Shown piece after piece: positions 39,401 through 53,100 of a stretch of DNA of 64,000 nucleotides (position 1 is the stretch's first letter; each line of letters starts with the position of its first letter). Location of the stretch: the NCBI GenBank assembly GCA_963920635.1, contig OY987308.1:996225-1060224 (forward strand), in the 5' to 3' direction. Below the pieces are notes generated by a model. The model made no database searches and had not been told where the DNA came from. It saw only the letters and a list, made by a program, of their open reading frames with translations. This DNA comes from Pseudeuparius sepicola (Eukaryota > Arthropoda > Insecta > Coleoptera > Anthribidae). The position numbers and the translations under genes are program-made.

Positions 39401-40503
39401 CCAGGCCGTAGGAAATAAACTACAGGCGAAAAACCGTCAAAACTCTGTATATCCCGGACAAAAAAAAATCGCCATTTCTTTATGATTCGATGTGCGCCAA
39501 CGGCGCCTTGTAAAAACTGTTGGGGAGGGTCCCCCCTACAACCCATACAACGCCGAAACATTTGCCAGGCCGTAGGAAAAACACGTCAGGCGAAAAACTG
39601 TCAAAACTCTGTATATCCCGGACAAAAAAAAATCGCCATTTCTTTATGATTCGATGTGCGCCAACGGCGCCTTGTAAAAACTGTTGGGGAGGGTCCCCCC
39701 TACAACCCATACAACGCCGAAACATTTGCCAGGCCGTAGGAAAAACACGACAGGCGAAAAACTGTCAAAACTCTGTATATCCCGGACAAAAAAAAATCGC
39801 CATTTCTTTATGATTCGATGTGCGCCAACGGCGCCTTGTAAAAACTGTTGGGGAGGGTCCCCCCTACAACCCATACAACGCCGAAACATTTGCCAGGCCG
39901 TAGGAAAAACACGACAGGCGAAAAACTGTCAAAACTCTGTATATCCCGGACAAAAAAAAATCGCCATTTCTTTATGATTCGATGTGCGCCAACGGCGCCT
40001 TGTAAAAACTGTTGGGGAGGGTCCCCCCTACAACCCATACAACGCCGAAACATTTGCCAGGCCGTAGGAAAAACACGACAGGCGAAAAACTGTCAAAACT
40101 CTGTATATCCCGGACAAAAAAAAATCGCCATTTCTTTATGATTCGATGTGCGCCAACGGCGCCTTGTAAAAACTGTTGGAGAGGGTCTCCCCCACACCCC
40201 ATACAACGCCGAAACATTTGCCAGGCCGTAGGAAATAAACTACAGGCGAAAAACCGTCAAAAATCTGTATATCCCGGACAAAAAAAAATCGCCATTTCTT
40301 TATGATTCGATGTGCGCCAACGGCGCCTTGTAAAAACTGTTGGGGAGGGTCCCCCCTACAACCCATACAACGCCGAAACATTTGCCAGGCCGTAGGAAAA
40401 ACACGACAGGCGAAAAACTGTCAAAACTCTGTATATCCCGGACAAAAAAAAATCGCCATTTCTTTATGATTCGATGTGCGCCAACGGCGCCTTGTAAAAA
40501 CTG
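36404..40503 (+). repeat. Mosaic stretch rich in gA monomers
   Basis: Monomer order runs gT, aT, gA, iT, iA, aK, gA, gA, iA, gA, gK, aK, aKx, aK, gA x4, gK, gT, gA x3, aKx, gA. The run of four identical gA monomers (38,700-39,355) and the run of three (39,684-40,175) are locally homogenised. The iA monomer at 37,716 has a triloop change (G to A at 37,724). No long duplication partner was found within the window. Confidence 0.75.
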
Positions 40504-40666
40504 TTGGGGAGGGTCTCCCCCACACCCCATACAACGCCGAAACATTTGCCAGGCCGTAGGAAAAAAACGACAGGCGAAAAACCGTCAAAACTCTGTATAT
40601 CCCGGGAAAAAAAATTCGCCATTTCTTTATGATTCGATGTGCGCCAACGGCGCCTTGTAAAAACTG
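40504..40666 (+). repeat. Rare 163-bp monomer with CCCGGG, first copy
   Basis: A 'w' type unit with a cluster of private changes: position 54 C to A (giving A7 before CGACAGG), C at 71 on an allele-A background, and CCCGGG followed by A8 and TTCG in place of CCGGAC and A9. It is one base short. CCCGGG (40,601-40,606) is a SmaI/XmaI recognition sequence absent from ordinary monomers. The identical unit occurs at 63,133-63,295. Confidence 0.9.
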
Positions 40667-40830
40667 TTGGGGAGGGTCCCCCCTACAACCCATACAACGC
40701 CGAAACATTTGCCAGGCCGTAGGAAAAACACGTCAGGCGAAAAACTGTCAAAACTCTGTATATCCCGGACAAAAAAAAATCGCCATTTCTTTATGATTCG
40801 ATGTGCGCCAACGGCGCCTTGTAAAAACTG

Positions 40831-41158
40831 TTGGGGAGGGTCCCCCCTACCCCCCATACAACGCCGAAACATTTGCCAGGCCGTAGGAAAAACACGACAG
40901 GCGAAAAACTGTCAAAACTCTGTATATCCCGGACAAAAAAAAATCGCCATTTCCTTATGATTCGATGTGCGCCAACCGCGCCTTGTAAAAACTGTTGGGG
41001 AGGGTCCCCCCTACCCCCCATACAACGCCGAAACATTTGCCAGGCCGTAGGAAAAACACGTCAGGCGAAAAACTGTCAAAACTCTGTATATCCCGGACAA
41101 AAAAAAATCGCCATTTCTTTATGATTCGATGTGCGCCAACGGCGCCTTGTAAAAACTG
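40831..41158 (+). repeat. Pair of monomers sharing an AA-to-CC change
   Basis: Two adjacent units (40,831 and 40,995) both read CTACCCCCCAT instead of CTACAACCCAT (positions 12-13). The first also has TTCCTTATG and, at 40,977, a G to C change in GGCGCC. Together with the CCCGGG monomer just upstream this makes 40.5-41.2 kb the most divergent patch in the window. Confidence 0.85.
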
Positions 41159-44100
41159 TTGGAGAGGGTCTCCCCCACACCCCATACAACGCCGAAACAT
41201 TTGCCAGGCCGTAGGAAATAAACTACAGGCGAAAAACCGTCAAAACTCTGTATATCCCGGACAAAAAAAAATCGCCATTTCTTTATGATTCGATGTGCGC
41301 CAACGGCGCCTTGTAAAAACTGTTGGGGAGGGTCCCCCCTACAACCCATACAACGCCGAAACATTTGCCAGGCCGTAGGAAAAACACGACAGGCGAAAAA
41401 CTGTCAAAACTCTGTATATCCCGGACAAAAAAAAATCGCCATTTCTTTATGATTCGATGTGCGCCAACGGCGCCTTGTAAAAACTGTTGGGGAGGGTCCC
41501 CCCTACAACCCATACAACGCCGAAACATTTGCCAGGCCGTAGGAAAAACACGACAGGCGAAAAACTGTCAAAACTCTGTATATCCCGGACAAAAAAAAAT
41601 CGCCATTTCTTTATGATTCGATGTGCGCCAACGGCGCCTTGTAAAAACTGTTGGGGAGGGTCCCCCCTACAACCCATACAACGCCGAAACATTTGCCAGG
41701 CCGTAGGAAAAACACGACAGGCGAAAAACTGTCAAAACTCTGTATATCCCGGACAAAAAAAAATCGCCATTTCTTTATGATTCGATGTGCGCCAACGGCG
41801 CCTTGTAAAAACTGTTGGAGAGGGTCTCCCCCACACCCCATACAACGCCGAAACATTTGCCAGGCCGTAGGAAAAACACGACAGGCGAAAAACTGTCAAA
41901 ACTCTGTATATCCCGGACAAAAAAAAATCGCCATTTCTTTATGATTCGATGTGCGCCAACGGCGCCTTGTAAAAACTGTTGGAGAGGGTCTCCCCCACAC
42001 CCCATACAACGCCGAAACATTTGCCAGGCCGTAGGAAATAAACTACAGGCGAAAAACCGTCAAAACTCTGTATATCCCGGACAAAAAAAAATCGCCATTT
42101 CTTTATGATTCGATGTGCGCCAACGGCGCCTTGTAAAAACTGTTGGGGAGGGTCCCCCCTACAACCCATACAACGCCGAAACATTTGCCAGGCCGTAGGA
42201 AAAACACGACAGGCGAAAAACTGTCAAAACTCTGTATATCCCGGACAAAAAAAAATCGCCATTTCTTTATGATTCGATGTGCGCCAACGGCGCCTTGTAA
42301 AAACTGTTGGAGAGGGTCTCCCCCACACCCCATACAACGCCGAAACATTTGCCAGGCCGTAGGAAATAAACTACAGGCGAAAAACCGTCAAAAATCTGTA
42401 TATCCCGGACAAAAAAAAATCGCCATTTCTTTATGATTCGATGTGCGCCAACGGCGCCTTGTAAAAACTGTTGGGGAGGGTCCCCCCTACAACCCATACA
42501 ACGCCGAAACATTTGCCAGGCCGTAGGAAAAACACGACAGGCGAAAAACTGTCAAAACTCTGTATATCCCGGACAAAAAAAAATCGCCATTTCTTTATGA
42601 TTCGATGTGCGCCAACGGCGCCTTGTAAAAACTGTTGGGGAGGGTCCCCCCTACAACCCATACAACGCCGAAACATTTGCCAGGCCGTAGGAAAAACACG
42701 ACAGGCGAAAAACTCTCAAAACTCTGTATATCCCGGACAAAAAAAAATCGCCATTTCTTTATGATTCGATGTGCGCCAACGGCGCCTTGTAAAAACTGTT
42801 GGGGAGGGTCCCCCCTACAACCCATACAACGCCGAAACATTTGCCAGGCCGTAGGAAAAACACGACAGGCGAAAAACTGTCAAAACTCTGTATATCCCGG
42901 ACAAAAAAAAATCGCCATTTCTTTATGATTCGATGTGCGCCAACGGCGCCTTGTAAAAACTGTTGGAGAGGGTCTCCCCCACACCCCATACAACGCCGAA
43001 ACATTTGCCAGGCCGTAGGAAATAAACTACAGGCGAAAAACCGTCAAAACTCTGTATATCCCGGACAAAAAAAAATCGCCATTTCTTTATGATTCGATGT
43101 GCGCCAACGGCGCCTTGTAAAAACTGTTGGGGAGGGTCCCCCCTACAACCCATACAACGCCGAAACATTTGCCAGGCCGTAGGAAAAACACGTCAGGCGA
43201 AAAACTGTCAAAACTCTGTATATCCCGGACAAAAAAAAATCGCCATTTCTTTATGATTCGATGTGCGCCAACGGCGCCTTGTAAAAACTGTTGGAGAGGG
43301 TCTCCCCCACACCCCATACAACGCCGAAACATTTGCCAGGCCGTAGGAAATAAACTACAGGCGAAAAACCGTCAAAACTCTGTATATCCCGGACAAAAAA
43401 AAATCGCCATTTCTTTATGATTCGATGTGCGCCAACGGCGCCTTGTAAAAACTATTGGAGAGGGTCTCCCCCACACCCCATACAACGCCGAAACATTTGC
43501 CAGGCCGTAGGAAAAACACGACAGGCGAAAAACTGTCAAAACTCTGTATATCCCGGACAAAAAAAAATCGCCATTTCTTTATGATTCGATGTGCGCCAAC
43601 GGCGCCTTGTAAAAACTGTTGGAGAGGGTCTCCCCCACACCCCATATAACGCCGAAACATTTGCCAGGCCGTAGGAAATAAACTACAGGCGAAAAACCGT
43701 CAAAACTCTGTATATCCCGGACAAAAAAAAATCGCCATTTCTTTATGATTCGATGTGCGCCAACGGCGCCTTGTAAAAACTGTTGGGGAGGGTCCCCCCT
43801 ACAACCCATACAACGCCGAAACATTTGCCAGGCCGTAGGAAAAACACGACAGGCGAAAAACTGTCAAAACTCTGTATATCCCGGACAAAAAAAAATCGCC
43901 ATTTCTTTATGATTCGATGTGCGCCAACGGCGCCTTGTAAAAACTGTTGGGGAGGGTCCCCCCTACAACCCATACAACGCCGAAACATTTGCCAGGCCGT
44001 AGGAAAAACACGACAGGCGAAAAACTGTCAAAACTCTGTATATCCCGGACAAAAAAAAATCGCCATTTCTTTATGATTCGATGTGCGCCAACGGCGCCTT

Positions 44101-47100
44101 GTAAAAACTGTTGGAGAGGGTCTCCCCCACACCCCATACAACGCCGAAACATTTGCCAGGCCGTAGGAAATAAACTACAGGCGAAAAACCGTCAAAAATC
44201 TGTATATCCCGGACAAAAAAAAATCGCCATTTCTTTATGATTCGATGTGCGCCAACGGCGCCTTGTAAAAACTGTTGGGGAGGGTCCCCCCTACAACCCA
44301 TACAACGCCGAAACATTTGCCAGGCCGTAGGAAAAACACGACAGGCGAAAAACTGTCAAAACTCTGTATATCCCGGACAAAAAAAAATCGCCATTTCTTT
44401 ATGATTCGATGTGCGCCAACGGCGCCTTGTAAAAACTGTTGGGGAGGGTCCCCCCTACAACCCATACAACGCCGAAACATTTGCCAGGCCGTAGGAAATA
44501 AACTACAGGCGAAAAACCGTCAAAACTCTGTATATCCCGGACAAAAAAAAATCGCCATTTCTTTATGATTCGATGTGCGCCAACGGCGCCTTGTAAAAAC
44601 TGTTGGGGAGGGTCCCCCCTACAACCCATACAACGCCGAAACATTTGCCAGGCCGTAGGAAATAAACTACAGGCGAAAAACCGTCAAAACTCTGTATATC
44701 CCGGACAAAAAAAAATCGCCATTTCTTTATGATTCGATGTGCGCCAACGGCGCCTTGTAAAAACTGTTGGGGAGGGTCCCCCCTACAACCCATACAACGC
44801 CGAAACATTTGCCAGGCCGTAGGAAAAACACGACAGGCGAAAAACTGTCAAAACTCTGTATATCCCGGACAAAAAAAAATCGCCATTTCTTTATGATTCG
44901 ATGTGCGCCAACGGCGCCTTGTAAAAACTGTTGGAGAGGGTCTCCCCCACACCCCATACAACGCCGAAACATTTGCCAGGCCGTAGGAAATAAACTACAG
45001 GCGAAAAACCGTCAAAAATCTGTATATCCCGGACAAAAAAAAATCGCCATTTCTTTATGATTCGATGTGCGCCAACGGCGCCTTGTAAAAACTGTTGGGG
45101 AGGGTCTCCCCCACACCCCATACAACGCCGAAACATTTGCCAGGCCGTAGGAAAAACACGACAGGCGAAAAACTGTCAAAACTCTGTATATCCCGGACAA
45201 AAAAAAATCGCCATTTCTTTATGATTCGATGTGCGCCAACGGCGCCTTGTAAAAACTATTGGAGAGGGTCTCCCCCACACCCCATATAACGCCGAAACAT
45301 TTGCCAGGCCGTAGGAAAAACACGACAGGCGAAAAACTGTCAAAACTCTGTATATCCCGGACAAAAAAAAATCGCCATTTCTTTATGATTCGATGTGCGC
45401 CAACGGCGCCTTGTAAAAACTGTTGGAGAGGGTCTCCCCCACACCCCATACAACGCCGAAACATTTGCCAGGCCGTAGGAAATAAACTACAGGCGAAAAA
45501 CCGTCAAAACTCTGTATATCCCGGACAAAAAAAAATCGCCATTTCTTTATGATTCGATGTGCGCCAACGGCGCCTTGTAAAAACTGTTGGGGAGGGTCTC
45601 CCCCACACCCCATACAACGCCGAAACATTTGCCAGGCCGTAGGAAAAACACGACAGGCGAAAAACTGTCAAAACTCTGTATATCCCGGACAAAAAAAAAT
45701 CGCCATTTCTTTATGATTCGATGTGCGCCAACGGCGCCTTGTAAAAACTATTGGAGAGGGTCTCCCCCACACCCCATACAACGCCGAAACATTTGCCAGG
45801 CCGTAGGAAAAACACGACAGGCGAAAAACCGTCAAAACTCTGTATATCCCGGACAAAAAAAAATCGCCATTTCTTTATGATTCGATGTGCGCCAACGGCG
45901 CCTTGTAAAAACTGTTGGAGAGGGTCTCCCCCACACCCCATACAACGCCGAAACATTTGCCAGGCCGTAGGAAAAACACGTCAGGCGAAAAACTGTCAAA
46001 ACTCTGTATATCCCGGACAAAAAAAAATCGCCATTTCTTTATGATTCGATGTGCGCCAACGGCGCCTTGTAAAAACTGTTGGGGAGGGTCCCCCCTACAA
46101 CCCATACAACGCCGAAACATTTGCCAGGCCGTAGGAAATAAACTACAGGCGAAAAACCGTCAAAACTCTGTATATCCCGGACAAAAAAAAATCGCCATTT
46201 CTTTATGATTCGATGTGCGCCAACGGCGCCTTGTAAAAACTGTTGGGGAGGGTCCCCCCTACAACCCATACAACGCCGAAACATTTGCCAGGCCGTAGGA
46301 AAAACACGACAGGCGAAAAACTGTCAAAACTCTGTATATCCCGGACAAAAAAAAATCGCCATTTCTTTATGATTCGATGTGCGCCAACGGCGCCTTGTAA
46401 AAACTGTTGGGGAGGGTCCCCCCTACAACCCATACAACGCCGAAACATTTGCCAGGCCGTAGGAAAAACACGACAGGCGAAAAACTGTCAAAACTCTGTA
46501 TATCCCGGACAAAAAAAAATCGCCATTTCTTTATGATTCGATGTGCGCCAACGGCGCCTTGTAAAAACTGTTGGGGAGGGTCCCCCCTACAACCCATACA
46601 ACGCCGAAACATTTGCCAGGCCGTAGGAAAAACACGTCAGGCGAAAAACTGTCAAAACTCTGTATATCCCGGACAAAAAAAAATCGCCATTTCTTTATGA
46701 TTCGATGTGCGCCAACGGCGCCTTGTAAAAACTGTTGGAGAGGGTCTCCCCCACACCCCATACAACGCCGAAACATTTGCCAGGCCGTAGGAAATAAACT
46801 ACAGGCGAAAAACCGTCAAAACTCTGTATATCCCGGACAAAAAAAAATCGCCATTTCTTTATGATTCGATGTGCGCCAACGGCGCCTTGTAAAAACTGTT
46901 GGAGAGGGTCTCCCCCACACCCCATACAACGCCGAAACATTTGCCAGGCCGTAGGAAAAACACGACAGGCGAAAAACTGTCAAAACTCTGTATATCCCGG
47001 ACAAAAAAAAATCGCCATTTCTTTATGATTCGATGTGCGCCAACGGCGCCTTGTAAAAACTATTGGAGAGGGTCTCCCCCACACCCCATACAACGCCGAA

Positions 47101-49194
47101 ACATTTGCCAGGCCGTAGGAAAAACACGACAGGCGAAAAACTGTCAAAACTCTGTATATCCCGGACAAAAAAAAATCGCCATTTCTTTATGATTCGATGT
47201 GCGCCAACGGCGCCTTGTAAAAACTGTTGGGGAGGGTCCCCCCTACAACCCATACAACGCCGAAACATTTGCCAGGCCGTAGGAAAAACACGTCAGGCGA
47301 AAAACCGTCAAAACTCTGTATATCCCGGACAAAAAAAAATCGCCATTTCTTTATGATTCGATGTGCGCCAACGGCGCCTTGTAAAAACTGTTGGAGAGGG
47401 TCTCCCCCACACCCCATACAACGCCGAAACATTTGCCAGGCCGTAGGAAAAACACGTCAGGCGAAAAACTGTCAAAACTCTGTATATCCCGGACAAAAAA
47501 AAATCGCCATTTCTTTATGATTCGATGTGCGCCAACGGCGCCTTGTAAAAACTATTGGAGAGGGTCTCCCCCACACCCCATACAACGCCGAAACATTTGC
47601 CAGGCCGTAGGAAAAACACGACAGGCGAAAAACCGTCAAAACTCTGTATATCCCGGACAAAAAAAAATCGCCATTTCTTTATGATTCGATGTGCGCCAAC
47701 GGCGCCTTGTAAAAACTGTTGGAGAGGGTCTCCCCCACACCCCATACAACGCCGAAACATTTGCCAGGCCGTAGGAAAAACACGACAGGCGAAAAACTGT
47801 CAAAACTCTGTATATCCCGGACAAAAAAAAATCGCCATTTCTTTATGATTCGATGTGCGCCAACGGCGCCTTGTAAAAACTATTGGAGAGGGTCTCCCCC
47901 ACACCCCATACAACGCCGAAACATTTGCCAGGCCGTAGGAAAAACACGACAGGCGAAAAACCGTCAAAACTCTGTATATCCCGGACAAAAAAAAATCGCC
48001 ATTTCTTTATGATTCGATGTGCGCCAACGGCGCCTTGTAAAAACTGTTGGAGAGGGTCTCCCCCACACCCCATACAACGCCGAAACATTTGCCAGGCCGT
48101 AGGAAAAACACGTCAGGCGAAAAACTGTCAAAACTCTGTATATCCCGGACAAAAAAAAATCGCCATTTCTTTATGATTCGATGTGCGCCAACGGCGCCTT
48201 GTAAAAACTGTTGGGGAGGGTCTCCCCCACACCCCATACAACGCCGAAACATTTGCCAGGCCGTAGGAAAAACACGTCAGGCGAAAAACTGTCAAAACTC
48301 TGTATATCCCGGACAAAAAAAAATCGCCATTTCTTTATGATTCGATGTGCGCCAACGGCGCCTTGTAAAAACTGTTGGGGAGGGTCCCCCCTACAACCCA
48401 TACAACGCCGAAACATTTGCCAGGCCGTAGGAAAAACACGTCAGGCGAAAAACCGTCAAAACTCTGTATATCCCGGACAAAAAAAAATCGCCATTTCTTT
48501 ATGATTCGATGTGCGCCAACGGCGCCTTGTAAAAACTGTTGGGGAGGGTCCCCCCTACAACCCATACAACGCCGAAACATTTGCCAGGCCGTAGGAAAAA
48601 CACGACAGGCGAAAAACTGTCAAAACTCTGTATATCCCGGACAAAAAAAAATCGCCATTTCTTTATGATTCGATGTGCGCCAACGGCGCCTTGTAAAAAC
48701 TGTTGGGAAGGGTCTCCCCCACACCCCATACAACGCCGAAACATTTGCCAGGCCGTAGGAAAAACACGACAGGCGAAAAACCGTCAAAACTCTGTATATC
48801 CCGGACAAAAAAAAATCGCCATTTCTTTATGATTCGATGTGCGCCAACGGCGCCTTGTAAAAACTGTTGGGGAGGGTCCCCCCTACAACCCATACAACGC
48901 CGAAACATTTGCCAGGCCGTAGGAAAAACACGACAGGCGAAAAACTGTCAAAACTCTGTATATCCCGGACAAAAAAAAATCGCCATTTCTTTATGATTCG
49001 ATGTGCGCCAATGGCGCCTTGTAAAAACTGTTGGGGAGGGTCCCCCCTACAACCCATACAACGCCGAAACATTTGCCAGGCCGTAGGAAAAACACGACAG
49101 GCGAAAAACTGTCAAAACTCTGTATATCCCGGACAAAAAAAAATAGCCATTTCTTTATGATTCGATGTGCGCCAACGGCGCCTTGTAAAAACTG
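41159..49194 (+). repeat. Mosaic stretch with unusual allele-71 combinations
   Basis: No repeated block longer than a few monomers is apparent. From about 45.7 to 48.9 kb, C at 71 appears on A and T backgrounds (45,751; 47,227; 47,555; 47,883; 48,375; 48,703), a combination otherwise restricted to the six-mer family. A doubled iAc-plus-a dimer is seen at 47,555-47,882 (iAc, aA) and 47,883-48,210 (iAc, aT). CATATAAC occurs at 43,647 and 45,287. Confidence 0.7.
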
Positions 49195-50178
49195 TTGGGG
49201 AGGGTCCCCCCTACAACCCATACAACGCCGAAACATTTGCCAGGCCGTAGGAAAAACACGTCAGGCGAAAAACTGTCAAAACTCTGTATATCCCGGACAA
49301 AAAAAAATCGCCATTTCTTTATGATTCGATGTGCGCCAACGGCGCCTTGTAAAAACTATTGGAGAGGGTCTCCCCCACACCCCATACAACGCCGAAACAT
49401 TTGCCAGGCCGTAGGAAATAAACTACAGGCGAAAAACCGTCAAAAATCTGTATATCCCGGACAAAAAAAAATCGCCATTTCTTTATGATTCGATGTGCGC
49501 CAACGGCGCCTTGTAAAAACTGTTGGGGAGGGTCCCCCCTACAACCCATACAACGCCGAAACATTTGCCAGGCCGTAGGAAAAACACGACAGGCGAAAAA
49601 CTGTCAAAACTCTGTATATCCCGGACAAAAAAAAATCGCCATTTCTTTATGATTCGATGTGCGCCAACGGCGCCTTGTAAAAACTGTTGGGGAGGGTCCC
49701 CCCTACAACCCATACAACGCCGAAACATTTGCCAGGCCGTAGGAAAAACACGTCAGGCGAAAAACTGTCAAAACTCTGTATATCCCGGACAAAAAAAAAT
49801 CGCCATTTCTTTATGATTCGATGTGCGCCAACGGCGCCTTGTAAAAACTATTGGAGAGGGTCTCCCCCACACCCCATACAACGCCGAAACATTTGCCAGG
49901 CCGTAGGAAATAAACTACAGGCGAAAAACCGTCAAAAATCTGTATATCCCGGACAAAAAAAAATCGCCATTTCTTTATGATTCGATGTGCGCCAACGGCG
50001 CCTTGTAAAAACTGTTGGGGAGGGTCCCCCCTACAACCCATACAACGCCGAAACATTTGCCAGGCCGTAGGAAAAACACGACAGGCGAAAAACTGTCAAA
50101 ACTCTGTATATCCCGGACAAAAAAAAATCGCCATTTCTTTATGATTCGATGTGCGCCAACGGCGCCTTGTAAAAACTG
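49195..50178 (+). repeat. Doubled trimer, 2 x 492 bp (gT, iKx, gA)
   Basis: Units 49,195-49,686 and 49,687-50,178 have the same three monomer types and no difference that I could see. A three-monomer unit restores the reading frame (492 is divisible by three), but K alleles still break the frames. iKx monomers are rare elsewhere, which makes the doubling clear. Confidence 0.85.
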
Positions 50179-53100
50179 TTGGGGAGGGTCCCCCCTACAA
50201 CCCATACAACGCCGAAACATTTGCCAGGCCGTAGGAAAAACACGACAGGCGAAAAACTGTCAAAACTCTGTATATCCCGGACAAAAAAAAATCGCCATTT
50301 CTTTATGATTCGATGTGCGCCAACGGCGCCTTGTAAAAACTGTTGGGGAGGGTCCCCCCTACAACCCATACAACGCCGAAACATTTGCCAGGCCGTAGGA
50401 AAAACACGACAGGCGAAAAACTGTCAAAACTCTGTATATCCCGGACAAAAAAAAATCGCCATTTCTTTATGATTCGATGTGCGCCAACGGCGCCTTGTAA
50501 AAACTGTTGGGGAGGGTCCCCCCTACAACCCATACAACGCCGAAACATTTGCCAGGCCGTAGGAAATAAACTACAGGCGAAAAACCGTCAAAACTCTGTA
50601 TATCCCGGACAAAAAAAAATCGCCATTTCTTTATGATTCGATGTGCGCCAACGGCGCCTTGTAAAAACTGTTGGAGAGGGTCTCCCCCACACCCCATACA
50701 ACGCCGAAACATTTGCCAGGCCGTAGGAAATAAACTACAGGCGAAAAACCGTCAAAAATCTGTATATCCCGGACAAAAAAAATCGCCATTTCTTTATGAT
50801 TCGATGTGCGCCAACGGCGCCTTGTAAAAACTGTTGGGGAGGGTCCCCCCTACAACCCATACAACGCCGAAACATTTGCCAGGCCGTAGGAAAAACACGT
50901 CAGGCGAAAAACTGTCAAAACTCTGTATATCCCGGACAAAAAAAAATCGCCATTTCTTTATGATTCGATGTGCGCCAACGGCGCCTTGTAAAAACTGTTG
51001 GGGAGGGTCCCCCCTACAACCCATACAACGCCGAAACATTTGCCAGGCCGTAGGAAATAAACTACAGGCGAAAAACCGTCAAAACTCTGTATATCCCGGA
51101 CAAAAAAAAATCGCCATTTCTTTATGATTCGATGTGCGCCAACGGCGCCTTGTAAAAACTGTTGGAGAGGGTCTCCCCCACACCCCATACAACGCCGAAA
51201 CATTTGCCAGGCCGTAGGAAATAAACTACAGGCGAAAAACCGTCAAAAATCTGTATATCCCGGACAAAAAAAAATCGCCATTTCTTTATGATTCGATGTG
51301 CGCCAACGGCGCCTTGTAAAAACTGTTGGGGAGGGTCCCCCCTACAACCCATATAACGCCGAAACATTTGCCAGGCCGTAGGAAATAAACTACAGGCGAA
51401 AAACCGTCAAAACTCTGTATATCCCGGACAAAAAAAAATCGCCATTTCTTTATGATTCGATGTGCGCCAACGGCGCCTTGTAAAAACTGTTGGAGAGGGT
51501 CTCCCCCACACCCCATACAACGCCGAAACATTTGCCAGGCCGTAGGAAAAACACGACAGGCGAAAAACTGTCAAAACTCTGTATATCCCGGACAAAAAAA
51601 AATCGCCATTTCTTTATGATTCGATGTGCGCCAACGGCGCCTTGTAAAAACTGTTGGGGAGGGTCCCCCCTACAACCCATACAACGCCGAAACATTTGCC
51701 AGGCCGTAGGAAAAACACGACAGGCGAAAAACTGTCAAAACTCTGTATATCCCGGACAAAAAAAAATCGCCATTTCTTTATGATTCGATGTGCGCCAACG
51801 GCGCCTTGTAAAAACTGTTGGGGAGGGTCCCCCCTACAACCCATACAACGCCGAAACATTTGCCAGGCCGTAGGAAAAACACGACAGGCGAAAAACTGTC
51901 AAAACTCTGTATATCCCGGACAAAAAAAAATCGCCATTTCTTTATGATTCGATGTGCGCCAACGGCGCCTTGTAAAAACTGTTGGGGAGGGTCCCCCCTA
52001 CAACCCATACAACGCCGAAACATTTGCCAGGCCGTAGGAAAAACACGACAGGCGAAAAACTGTCAAAACTCTGTATATCCCGGACAAAAAAAAATCGCCA
52101 TTTCTTTATGATTCGATGTGCGCCAACGGCGCCTTGTAAAAACTGTTGGGGAGGGTCCCCCCTACAACCCATACAACGCCGAAACATTTGCCAGGCCGTA
52201 GGAAAAACACGTCAGGCGAAAAACTGTCAAAACTCTGTATATCCCGGACAAAAAAAAATCGCCATTTCTTTATGATTCGATGTGCGCCAACGGCGCCTTG
52301 TAAAAACTGTTGGGGAGGGTCCCCCCTACAACCCATACAACGCCGAAACATTTGCCAGGCCGTAGGAAATAAACTACAGGCGAAAAACCGTCAAAGCTCT
52401 GTATATCCCGGACAAAAAAAAATCGCCATTTCTTTATGATTCGATGTGCGCCAACGGCGCCTTGTAAAAACTATTGGAGAGGGTCTCCCCCACACCCCAT
52501 ACAACGCCGAAACATTTGCCAGGCCGTAGGAAAAACACGACAGGCGAAAAACTGTCAAAACTCTGTATATCCCGGACAAAAAAAAATCGCCATTTCTTTA
52601 TGATTCGATGTGCGCCAACGGCGCCTTGTAAAAACTGTTGGGGAGGGTCCCCCCTACAACCCATACAACGCCGAAACATTTGCCAGGCCGTAGGAAATAA
52701 ACTACAGGCGAAAAACCGTCAAAACTCTGTATATCCCGGACAAAAAAAAATCGCCATTTCTTTATGATTCGATGTGCGACAACGGCGCCTTGTAAAAACT
52801 GTTGGAGAGGGTCTCCCCCACACCCCATACAACGCCGAAACATTTGCCAGGCCGTAGGAAAAACACGTCAGGCGAAAAACTGTCAAAACTCTGTATATCC
52901 CGGACAAAAAAAAATCGCCATTTCTTTATGATTCGATGTGCGCCAACGGCGCCTTGTAAAAACTGTTGGGGAGGGTCCCCCCTACAACCCATACAACGCC
53001 GAAACATTTGCCAGGCCGTAGGAAATAAACTACAGGCGAAAAACCGTCAAAACTCTGTATATCCCGGACAAAAAAAAATCGCCATTTCTTTATGATTCGA

